This document shows positions 14,581 to 21,129 of a DNA stretch of 21,129 nt, one piece after another. How positions within the stretch are numbered: the first letter of the stretch is position 1; each line of letters begins with the position of its first letter. The notes under the pieces are model-generated. The model was not told where the DNA came from, searched no databases, and worked only from the letters and a program-made list of their open reading frames with translations. The stretch spans positions 1 through 21,129 of the forward strand of contig USDN01000049.1 of assembly GCA_900553515.1 (NCBI GenBank), written 5' to 3'. The stretch comes from an uncultured Blautia sp. Lineage in GTDB: Bacteria > Bacillota > Clostridia > Lachnospirales > Lachnospiraceae. A program made the translations under genes and the position numbers.

Positions 14581-15303
14581 CTACACCAGAGGCTCCTTCA
14601 GTGGTGTCCCCGCCTTCCTTGGATATTTTCCAGGGGTGGCTTTTATCTTTTCGATCACTACAAGTGATCTCTGGATCTCAGAATCCGGAAGCTGGAAATA
14701 AACTACATCTCTGATCTTTCCGCCAAGGATCTTTACTGCTTTTTCTGCCTGATCCACTTCCTCCTGTACAGTACCGGATTTATAGGAAATAAAGCTTCCG
14801 CCTGTCTTTACATAAGGAAGACAGTATTCAGAAAGTGTCGCCAGATTGGAAACAGCTCTTGATACACACAGGTCAAAGCTTTCTCTGTAAGCTTTATTTT
14901 TTGCGTATTCCTCTGCTCTTCCGTGAACAGCGGTAATGTCTGTCAGCTTCAGAAGATCAAAGGTTTCTTCCAGGAAATTTACCCTTTTTTTCAGGGAATC
15001 CAGAAGGCAGGCTTCCAGATGAGGGAAGGCAATCTTCAGGGGAACTCCGGGGAATCCCGCTCCCGTGCCTACATCCATAACACGCTTTACCTTCTGCATA
15101 TCTACCGCCTTGACGCAGGCAAGGCTGTCCAGAAAATGCTTTACAAGAACCTCCTGGAATTCCGTGATCCCGGTAAGATTCATGACTTTATTTTTTTCTA
15201 CCAGATATTCGTAAAAATCAATAAACTGCCGCCTCTGCTGCTCATTTAATGAGATGCCCATTTCCCGGCAGCCCTGATCCAAAATTGTCAGATCGTATGC
15301 CAT
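14581..15303 (-). CDS. rsmG: 16S rRNA (guanine-527-N7)-methyltransferase
   Basis: A 240-residue SAM-dependent methyltransferase that makes m7G at position 527 of 16S rRNA, in the cytoplasm. The family's VMNLTGI box lies at 40-46. The SAM-binding loop is VMDVGTGAGFPGVPLKI (75-91). LLDSLKKRVNFLEE, the FDLCVSRAV strand (about 143-151) and a C-terminal KYPRKAGTPLKEPL, typical of the family, follow. The length is as expected. I chose the ATG at 15303 (GAGGAAAAGAAT before it); the frame extends to 15348, but only across the mnmG end. It begins 10 bases after mnmG, in the classic gidA-gidB order. Loss of the enzyme is known to give low-level streptomycin resistance in other bacteria. The gene looks intact. 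Confidence 0.96.
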   Translation of the reverse strand: MAYDLTILDQGCREMGISLNEQQRRQFIDFYEYLVEKNKVMNLTGITEFQEVLVKHFLDSLACVKAVDMQKVKRVMDVGTGAGFPGVPLKIAFPHLEACLLDSLKKRVNFLEETFDLLKLTDITAVHGRAEEYAKNKAYRESFDLCVSRAVSNLATLSEYCLPYVKTGGSFISYKSGTVQEEVDQAEKAVKILGGKIRDVVYFQLPDSEIQRSLVVIEKIKATPGKYPRKAGTPLKEPLV

Positions 15304-15313
15304 ATTCTTTTCC

Positions 15314-17203
15314 TCAATCCTTTCTTCTGTATTGTTCCAGATATACAAGAAGCACAGAAATATCTGCCGGAGAAACTCCTGATATCCTGGATGCCTGTCC
15401 GATGGAAATCGGTCTGTATGCCTCCAGCTTCTGTCTGGCTTCGATTCTCAGGCTTCCCACCTTCTCATAATCCAGATCTTCCGGTATCTTCTTTGCTTCC
15501 AGCTTTTTAAACTGCTCTACCTGCTTCATCTGACGTTTAATATAGCCTTCATATTTCAGATTGATCTCCACCTGCTGCTTCACATCCCATGGAAGCTCCG
15601 GGCGGTTTTTATCAATAGGAGCAACATCTTCATAGGTAAGCTCCGGTCTTCTGATCAGTTCGGCAACCGTAGTCCCGGACTTAAGAAGCGTGCTTTTCTT
15701 TTTTTCCAGAAGCGCCTGTACCTCCGGCGTCCCTCCTATGGTGGTATGCTCAGTACGTTTTATTTCCTCCTGGATCGCTTTTTCTTTTTCCAGGGTCTTC
15801 TGATAGGTTTCCTCATCGATCAGACCAGCTTCATACCCCTTTTTCCTCAGACGAAGATCCGCGTTATCCTGACGGAGAAGAAGACGGTATTCTGCACGGC
15901 TTGTCATCATACGGTAAGGCTCATGATTTTCTTTTGTTACCAGATCGTCGATCAGAACGCCGATATATGCCTCTGAACGGTCCAGAACCAGCATTTCCCT
16001 GCCTTTCAGCTCCATGGCCGCGTTAATTCCGGCAATAAGTCCCTGAGCCGCCGCCTCCTCATATCCGGAGCTTCCGTTAAACTGTCCGGCGCTGAACAGA
16101 CCTTTGATATTTTTAAATTCCAGAGTAGGATACAGCTGTCTGGGATTGATGCAGTCATACTCGATCGCATAAGCATTTTTTACGATCCTTGCATGTTCCA
16201 GGCCAGGAACTGAGTGATACATAGCGTCCTGTACATCCTCCGGAAGAGAGCTGGACATACCTCCGATATACATCTCATTGGTATAAAGTCCCTCCGGCTC
16301 AATAAATACCTGATGACGGTTTTTGTCTGCAAATCTTACCACTTTATCCTCTATGGACGGACAGTATCTTGGACCTGTTCCCTCTATCGTTCCGGAATAA
16401 AGAGGAGAACGATCCAGATTATTTCGGATAATCTCATGTGTCTTTTCATTTGTGTAGGTCAGCCAGCAGGATTTCTGAGGGATCTGCACAGTTTCCGGGT
16501 CTGTGGAAAAAGAAAACGGAACCACTCTCTCATCACCAAACTGCTCTTCCATCTTGGAATAATCGATACTGTTTCCCGCAATACGGGCCGGTGTTCCTGT
16601 TTTGAACCGGAAGATCTCGATTCCCAGTTCCTTCAGTGAATCGGTCAGATAATTGGCTGCCTGCAGACCGTTGGGTCCTGTATAATCGCTGACATCGCCG
16701 TAAATACATCGCGCCTTCAGATAGGTTCCTGTACACAGGATCACTGCCTTACAATGATAAACAGCCCCTGAATAAAGCTGTACACCGGTGATTCTTCCAT
16801 CTTCCACAAGAAGCTTCGTCACCTCTCCCTGACGGATCGTAAGATTCTCCTGATTCTCTAAAGTTTTTCGCATTTCATTGCTGTAAGCCTGCTTGTCCGC
16901 CTGTGCTCTCAGAGAATGGACTGCCGGCCCTTTTGATTTATTCAGCATTTTAGACTGGATAAAGGTTTTGTCCACATTTTTTCCCATTTCACCGCCCAAA
17001 GCATCAATTTCCCTTACCAGATGCCCCTTGGAGCTTCCGCCGATATTGGGATTACAGGGCATCAGGGCAATGCTGTCTACACTGACAGTAAACATCACGG
17101 TGTCAAATCCAAGTCTCGCGCCTGCAAGAGCAGCTTCACAGCCTGCATGTCCGGCGCCTACCACTACAATATCACAATATTTCTCCAGCCTTTTTTCACT
17201 CAT
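15314..17203 (-). CDS. mnmG: tRNA uridine-34 5-carboxymethylaminomethyl modification enzyme MnmG
   Basis: A 629-residue FAD enzyme that works with MnmE to place a carboxymethylaminomethyl (or aminomethyl) group on U34 of tRNAs reading split codon boxes. The FAD dinucleotide fold starts at VVVGAGHAGCEAALA (about 13-27). The conserved PCNPNIGGSSKGHLVREIDA, the segment GTYLKARCIYGD, TGPRYCPSIEDKVVRF and the second nucleotide region FSAGQFNGSSGYEEAAAQGL follow. The C-terminal helical part ends near PADISVLLVYLEQYRRKD, used for MnmE and tRNA contact. Family length and no gaps. The ATG at 17203 has an AGGAGG site. It lies 14 bases after mnmE, so the two partners are made together. Confidence 0.98.
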   Translation of the reverse strand: MSEKRLEKYCDIVVVGAGHAGCEAALAGARLGFDTVMFTVSVDSIALMPCNPNIGGSSKGHLVREIDALGGEMGKNVDKTFIQSKMLNKSKGPAVHSLRAQADKQAYSNEMRKTLENQENLTIRQGEVTKLLVEDGRITGVQLYSGAVYHCKAVILCTGTYLKARCIYGDVSDYTGPNGLQAANYLTDSLKELGIEIFRFKTGTPARIAGNSIDYSKMEEQFGDERVVPFSFSTDPETVQIPQKSCWLTYTNEKTHEIIRNNLDRSPLYSGTIEGTGPRYCPSIEDKVVRFADKNRHQVFIEPEGLYTNEMYIGGMSSSLPEDVQDAMYHSVPGLEHARIVKNAYAIEYDCINPRQLYPTLEFKNIKGLFSAGQFNGSSGYEEAAAQGLIAGINAAMELKGREMLVLDRSEAYIGVLIDDLVTKENHEPYRMMTSRAEYRLLLRQDNADLRLRKKGYEAGLIDEETYQKTLEKEKAIQEEIKRTEHTTIGGTPEVQALLEKKKSTLLKSGTTVAELIRRPELTYEDVAPIDKNRPELPWDVKQQVEINLKYEGYIKRQMKQVEQFKKLEAKKIPEDLDYEKVGSLRIEARQKLEAYRPISIGQASRISGVSPADISVLLVYLEQYRRKD

Positions 17204-17217
17204 CTGTCACGTCCTCC

Positions 17218-18591
17218 TTACTTGCCCACGCAGAACTTGGAAAATATCTCATTTACCAGGTCTTCTCCCAGACTTTCTCCCAGTATCCTTCCCAAAGCCT
17301 CGTAAGCCCCCATAAGATCAATGGAAAAGAAATCCTCAGGCATTCCTGCTTCAATACTATCTGTTACCATTTCCAGACTTTTTTCGGCCTCTTCCAGAGC
17401 TGCCTTATGTCTTGCGTTTGTAATATAAACTTCATCATTAAAGGATATCTCTCCCTGAAAAAACATCTCCTTGATCGCTTTTTCCAGTTCTTCTATCCCC
17501 GTTTCTTCCACTACGGAAACCGGAATCACCTGACTTCCTGTTTTTTCCTTCAGGCTTCCCATATCCACTGCGGAAGCAAGGTCTGTTTTATTATAGATCA
17601 CGATACTTTTTCTTCCTCTCAAAAGCTCCATGATCTCCTGATCATTTTCATCCAGAGGCTGAGAAGAATCCACCACATACAGAATCAGGTCTGCCTTTTC
17701 AGCCATCTGGCGTGCTTTTTCCACACCGATTTTTTCTACCACATCCTCAGTCTCACGGATTCCTGCAGTGTCAATGATCCTGAGGCTGATCCCATGAAGG
17801 GAAATATACTCCTCCAGAGTATCTCTTGTAGTTCCGGCTATCTCTGTAACAATGGCCCGGTCCTCTCCTACCAGAAAATTCAAAAGGGAAGATTTTCCTG
17901 CATTTGGCTTTCCAAGGATAACCGTACGGATACCTTCCTGGATCATCTTTCCGTCATCGGCAGATCTTAACAGCTTCCGAACATTCTCCTTCTGCTCTTC
18001 TGCTACTTTCAGAAGTTCCTGAGGATACCCCTCCAGGTCGAAGTGCTCCGGATCATCCAGAGCAGTTTCTATATATGCAATATGATGGAGAAGTTTTCCG
18101 CGGATCTCTTTTACTGCACGGAGCACAGAGCCCTTCAGCTGCTCTACAGAACTTTTCAGAGCTACCTCGCTCTTTGCCTGGATTACATCCATGACTGCTT
18201 CTGCCTGAGAAAGATCCAGCCTTCCGTTCAGGAATGCACGCTTGGTAAATTCTCCCGGCTCCGCTACCTGGGCTCCGTTTTTTAATACCGTCTCCAGGAC
18301 TCTTTTCATGGCATAAACACCGCCGTGACAGTCGATCTCTACCGTATCTTCACCAGTATATGTTTTCGGTCCCCGCATAACCATTACAAGAACTTCATCC
18401 ACTGCCTCATCTCCATCATAAATATATCCATAGTGGATGGTGTGGGTCTTTACCTCTTTTATATTTTTTCTGCCGTTTTTGGAACGGTAGATCCTTGCGA
18501 TCACATTCATGGCATCTTCACCGCTGATCCGTACAATTCCGATACCGGAAGCACTCATAGCAGTAGAGATCGCTGCTATCGTAGTCTCCAT
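17218..18591 (-). CDS. mnmE: tRNA modification GTPase MnmE (TrmE)
   Basis: A 457-residue GTPase, partner of MnmG in U34 tRNA modification. The N-terminal folate-binding domain (1 to about 118) begins with TIAAISTAMSASGIGIVRIS and contains TYTGEDTVEIDCHGG. The helical domain is interrupted by the G domain: G1 is GKPNAGKS (227-234), G2 is TTRDT (254-258), G3 is DTAG (274-277) and G4 is NKTD (334-337). The protein ends in the family's catalytic CVGK, with Cys454. All features are intact. The ATG at 18591 has AGGAGG in place. Just upstream is a promoter (18613-18641) inside a hairpin that also looks like a terminator for jag. It may therefore be expressed both from the upstream operon and from its own promoter. 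Confidence 0.98.
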   Translation of the reverse strand: METTIAAISTAMSASGIGIVRISGEDAMNVIARIYRSKNGRKNIKEVKTHTIHYGYIYDGDEAVDEVLVMVMRGPKTYTGEDTVEIDCHGGVYAMKRVLETVLKNGAQVAEPGEFTKRAFLNGRLDLSQAEAVMDVIQAKSEVALKSSVEQLKGSVLRAVKEIRGKLLHHIAYIETALDDPEHFDLEGYPQELLKVAEEQKENVRKLLRSADDGKMIQEGIRTVILGKPNAGKSSLLNFLVGEDRAIVTEIAGTTRDTLEEYISLHGISLRIIDTAGIRETEDVVEKIGVEKARQMAEKADLILYVVDSSQPLDENDQEIMELLRGRKSIVIYNKTDLASAVDMGSLKEKTGSQVIPVSVVEETGIEELEKAIKEMFFQGEISFNDEVYITNARHKAALEEAEKSLEMVTDSIEAGMPEDFFSIDLMGAYEALGRILGESLGEDLVNEIFSKFCVGK

Positions 18592-18605
18592 AATATTTTC
18601 CTCCT

Positions 18606-18681
18606 AAAAAAAATGTTATCCCGGGAAAAAGCCTACGTCAAGTCCGTATTATTCACGCTTTCACCTAGAATAACATTTTTT
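18606..18681 (-). terminator. Terminator-like hairpin between jag and mnmE
   Basis: On the minus strand, AAAAAATGTTAT (18670-18681) pairs perfectly with ATAACATTTTTT (18608-18619). Inside it, AGGTGAAAGC pairs imperfectly with GCTTTTTCCC, leaving a loop of about 22 bases. The 3' side ends in eight T residues directly before the mnmE AGGAGG site. It looks like an intrinsic terminator or attenuator that separates yidC-jag from mnmE. The AT-rich outer stem makes terminator strength uncertain. Confidence 0.5.
18613..18641 (-). promoter_or_regulatory. Promoter for mnmE, inside the hairpin region
   Basis: On the minus strand, TTGACG (18636-18641), a 17-base spacer and TAACAT (18613-18618) form a good sigma-A-type promoter. 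The predicted start lies near 18606, leaving a leader of only about 15 bases that holds the AGGAGG site. The -10 box is part of the 3' arm of the terminator-like stem. Confidence 0.62.
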
Positions 18682-18699
18682 GTCAGATGTATCTACATC

Positions 18700-19647
18700 T
18701 TAATATCTTTTTAATTTTACAACCACATGACGATATGGCTCTTCACCTTCACTTACTGTCTCCACAAATTTGTTTCCCTGAAGTGCAGAATGGATGATCC
18801 TTCTTTCATATGGGTTCATTGGCTCAAGAACTACCGGTTTTCTGGTCTTCTTTACCTTATATGCAATTCCTCTTGCCAGATTTTCCAGAGTCTCTTTTCT
18901 TCTTCTGCGGTAATCCTCTGTATCCAGTTTTACACGGATGTAAGTGGATTTTCCCTTATTTACAACAAGACTGGTAAGATATTGCAGGGAATCAAGAGTC
19001 TGTCCTCTTTTTCCAATAAGGATTCCCATATCCTGACCTTCAAAATCAACCTCAAGACAGCCGTCCTTGGTATTATATCTGGATGTGATCTCAACTTCTC
19101 CAAGATCCATGGAAGCAAATATTTCTTTCAGGAATACGAGAGCTCTTTCTTCGATCTCTTTAATCTCTTCCGGATCAGAGATCACTTCAATCTCTTTTGC
19201 CGGTTTTACCGGTTTTTCTTTCTGGATCTTTTCTTTTGGCTCTCTTACCGGTTTTTCACGGAAAGTTTTTTCCTTTGCAGGCTTCGGCAGCTTTTCTTTT
19301 GGCTCTTCTGTTCTCTCTTTAACCTCTTTTACCGGTTCTTCTTTCTTTTCCGGTTTATAAGACGGCTTTGTGTTCTGTCTGACTGCCTGCTTCGGCGCTT
19401 TTTTCTCTTCCTTAAAGGACTCAAGCTTTACAGAATCTACGATTTTTTCGATTTCCGCTTCCTCTGCAGTTTCCTGAAGTCTGCGTACCTTAATGATTGC
19501 CGGCTTGCTTCCAAATCCAAAGAACCCGGAGCTTCCTTCAGAAACTACCTGAATATCCAGCTGATCACTGGATACGCCCAGTTCAATACACGCTTTTGTG
19601 ATTGCTTCATTTTTCGTTTTTGCCGAAAACTGAACATACTCTTCCAT
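18700..19647 (-). CDS. jag: RNA-binding protein Jag/KhpB (SpoIIIJ-associated)
   Basis: A 315-residue RNA-binding protein. The Jag-N domain (1 to about 55) carries KNEAITKACIELGVSSDQLD and the GFFGFGSKPA turn. A long charged linker (about 60-155, rich in Lys, Glu and Pro) follows, with repeated KPxKE-type units. The KH domain has the GxxG loop IGKRGQ at 211-216. The R3H domain contains MNPYERRIIHSAL, with Arg282 and His286. KhpB/EloR proteins bind RNA widely, pair with KhpA and influence cell elongation in streptococci. The linker is on the long side for the family. The ATG at 19647 has a GGAGGGG site and follows yidC by 21 bases. A small stem, GATGT-AGAT-ACATC, directly follows the stop codon. 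Confidence 0.95.
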   Translation of the reverse strand: MEEYVQFSAKTKNEAITKACIELGVSSDQLDIQVVSEGSSGFFGFGSKPAIIKVRRLQETAEEAEIEKIVDSVKLESFKEEKKAPKQAVRQNTKPSYKPEKKEEPVKEVKERTEEPKEKLPKPAKEKTFREKPVREPKEKIQKEKPVKPAKEIEVISDPEEIKEIEERALVFLKEIFASMDLGEVEITSRYNTKDGCLEVDFEGQDMGILIGKRGQTLDSLQYLTSLVVNKGKSTYIRVKLDTEDYRRRRKETLENLARGIAYKVKKTRKPVVLEPMNPYERRIIHSALQGNKFVETVSEGEEPYRHVVVKLKRY

Positions 19648-19668
19648 CGTTAACCCCTCCGTTCCTTG

Positions 19669-20961
19669 TTACTTCTTCTTCTTTCTCTCATCAAAGCTTC
19701 TTACAAGATTTGCTTTTGCTGTGATACTGTCCGGTTTGGCATTTACTGCCTTTTTGTAGGACTCTTCTACTTTTCTTGCACGCTCTGCTTCCGGAGAACC
19801 ACTGTTTCCTTTATCGATCTTATTGATATTTTTTACACTCTGATGAGCCTGATTGGTAATCTTCTGAGGAGGAAGACCTGCTTTTGCTCTCTTCTCTTCG
19901 ATCTTTTTCATATTCTCGTTGATCAGAACATCAATATCGATCTTATTAAGATGACGGTTGATCAGAACCTGCTGCACACTTCTGACAACTGCACTGAAGA
20001 TCCAGTATATACCAAGACCTACAGGGAATGTAAAACAGAAAAATGCAGACATCAGAGGCATTACCATATTCATGGTCTTCATGGAGTTTGCCATCGGATT
20101 GCTGTCGTCATTGTTCTGTGCCGCCTGAGGCATCAGTTTCAGGTTCAGTACCTGAGTTCCCCATGAAAACAGCGGAATAAGAAGCGCTACAACAGCAAGC
20201 AGGATAGATCCGCCTACAAATGCAGCTTTAATATAGTTCCATGGCATCTCTGCAATGTTCAGACCCAGGAAATTCTGCATATGAGAAATTTCTGCCGCTG
20301 TACTGTCAATTGCCTGAGAAAATCCTGCAAACTGCTTCATATCTCCCAGTTTTTCCCACTGCGCCGGGGACAGAGCATACAAAAAGTCGATAACAGAGTT
20401 TGATGTTGCAGTTTCTCCTTCAAGGATCAGACGTACACGGGTCATTTTGTTTTCTGTGATAAAATCCTGAAGGATGTTGGTGTAACCGCTTATACCGATG
20501 ATCTGGGATGCCACACCATCAAGTACGCTTTTTACACTGCCTACATAAGCAGGAATATTCTGGATAACATGCCACAGAGACCACAGGATCGGCAGCTGGA
20601 CTAAAAGCTGTACACAGCTTCCGGTAGGTGACACTCCGTATTTCTGATATACGGCTGAAGTCTCTTCCTGCATCTTCTGCATGGAAACCTGGTCTTTTTT
20701 ATTCTGATATTTTTTCTGGATCTTCATAAGCTCCGGCTGCATAACAGAACTCAGCTTGGAAAATTTCTGCTGTTTGATCTGCAGAGGGGTCATAAAAAGA
20801 TAGATCAGAATACTGAAAATGACAATACAAAGACCAAGATTCTGGACTCCGAATAATCCGTCAAGGAATTTGTAAATGCCGTTCATGATCCATCCCATGA
20901 CTACTGAGATCTGACCGATGATCGGCGTCGAGTTCTTTGTCGCTAAAATCATCAATTCCAA
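19669..20961 (-). CDS. yidC: Membrane protein insertase YidC
   Basis: A 430-residue polytopic protein that inserts and folds membrane proteins, alone or with SecYEG. A short start segment is followed by the first core helix (GLCIVIFSILIYLFMTPLQI, 43-62), the cytoplasmic hairpin (QQKFSKLSSVMQPELMKIQK and on), the helix at about 115-135, and further helices at about 246-266, 298-320 and 320-335. A basic cytoplasmic tail of roughly 90 residues ends in KKKK, fitting ribosome contact. Gram-positive YidCs have an arginine in the groove of the first core helix; the aligned residue here is Tyr54. The start is TTG at 20961, 9 bases after AGGAGG. The ATG at 20968 is out of frame and the ATG at codon 4 is too far from the site. 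It lies 17 bases after yidD. Confidence 0.95.
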   Translation of the reverse strand: MELMILATKNSTPIIGQISVVMGWIMNGIYKFLDGLFGVQNLGLCIVIFSILIYLFMTPLQIKQQKFSKLSSVMQPELMKIQKKYQNKKDQVSMQKMQEETSAVYQKYGVSPTGSCVQLLVQLPILWSLWHVIQNIPAYVGSVKSVLDGVASQIIGISGYTNILQDFITENKMTRVRLILEGETATSNSVIDFLYALSPAQWEKLGDMKQFAGFSQAIDSTAAEISHMQNFLGLNIAEMPWNYIKAAFVGGSILLAVVALLIPLFSWGTQVLNLKLMPQAAQNNDDSNPMANSMKTMNMVMPLMSAFFCFTFPVGLGIYWIFSAVVRSVQQVLINRHLNKIDIDVLINENMKKIEEKRAKAGLPPQKITNQAHQSVKNINKIDKGNSGSPEAERARKVEESYKKAVNAKPDSITAKANLVRSFDERKKKK

Positions 20962-20978
20962 TTTTCATTTCCTCCTGA

Positions 20979-21129
20979 TCATGGCACAGGATCATAACCT
21001 CCATGAGAAAAAGGATTGCACCTTAGTATTCTCCATAAGGCAAGCAACCCTCCCTTAACTGCGCCATATTTTTCAATTGCTTCTAAACCATATTGAGAAC
21101 ATGTGGGAATATAAGGACATTTTGTTCTC
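20979..21129 (-). CDS. yidD: Membrane protein insertion efficiency factor YidD, 3' part
   Basis: The last 49 codons of a small protein, cut by the right edge of the window. Read on the minus strand, the end is RTKCPYIPTCSQYGLEAIEK followed by YGAVKGGLLALWRILRCNPF and SHGGYDPVP, then TGA at 20979-20981. The CPYIPTCSQYGLEAI block with its two cysteines, and the RCNPFSHGGYDPVP ending, are diagnostic of the YidD (UPF0161) family, which is usually 70-90 residues long. It is thought to help YidC-dependent insertion at the inner face of the membrane. Its place directly before yidC is the normal order (rpmH-rnpA-yidD-yidC). No damage is visible in the part present. Confidence 0.96.
   Translation of the reverse strand, partial: RTKCPYIPTCSQYGLEAIEKYGAVKGGLLALWRILRCNPFSHGGYDPVP

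Noticed and set aside
18727..19653. 308-codon plus-strand frame opposite jag
   Set aside because: It is the mirror of a clearly real KH/R3H gene; the Phe/Leu/Arg-rich sequence reflects the Lys/Glu codons on the other strand.
20944..20968. ATG at 20968 as the yidC start
   Set aside because: It is out of frame with the YidC reading frame; the TTG at 20961 is in frame and well spaced from AGGAGG.

Overview
The window looks like the origin-proximal part of a chromosome from a Gram-positive clostridium, most likely a Lachnospiraceae member (Blautia/Dorea/Mediterraneibacter-like). This rests on the right-hand minus-strand gene order yidD-yidC-jag(khpB)-mnmE-mnmG-rsmG (the conserved block beside rpmH/rnpA/dnaA in Firmicutes), strong AGGAGG ribosome binding sites, moderate G+C in the genes, and four perfect copies of the ParB site parS (TGTTTCACGTGAAACA). 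The genus is inference.

Layout from left to right. (1) 1-2818 is a very AT-rich, gene-poor stretch. It starts with the 3' end of a transposase-like reading frame. It holds four parS palindromes (centres near 391, 941, 2285 and 2806), one GNAT acetyltransferase gene with a good sigma-A promoter, and a broken small membrane-protein frame. I read it as the centromere-like ParB loading zone. parA/parB themselves are not in the window. The third parS is the centre of a 52-bp perfect palindrome, and three of the four parS copies look like gene-end terminator hairpins. (2) 2819-3759, minus strand: a two-gene unit with a GPP34 (GOLPH3/VPS74-like) protein and a minimal MerR-type regulator. (3) 4116-7090, minus strand: a tightly overlapping cassette of ECF-type sigma factor, six-helix membrane protein, ABC ATPase and ABC-2 permease, closed by a clear terminator. 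(4) 7237-9282, plus strand: a threonine-aldolase-family PLP enzyme and a membrane-anchored alpha/beta hydrolase with its own promoter, closed by a terminator that works in both directions. (5) 9379-14409, minus strand: a Gld-type ABC operon (ATPase, permease, GldG-like protein, DUF4340 protein). (6) 14581-21129, minus strand: the conserved origin block.

How the genes work together. YidD/YidC act in membrane protein insertion and Jag/KhpB binds RNA. MnmE/MnmG modify U34 of tRNAs and RsmG methylates 16S rRNA. The two ABC cassettes are separate. The first is probably controlled by its own sigma factor, with the six-helix protein the likely regulator or third membrane subunit. The second resembles exporter-like Gld complexes with large extracytoplasmic subunits. 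Compared with the classical rsmG-noc-parA-parB order, this genome has about 12 kb of unrelated genes between rsmG and the parS cluster.

No tRNA, rRNA, CRISPR array or riboswitch was recognised. Family names come from motif recognition only; no database search was run.
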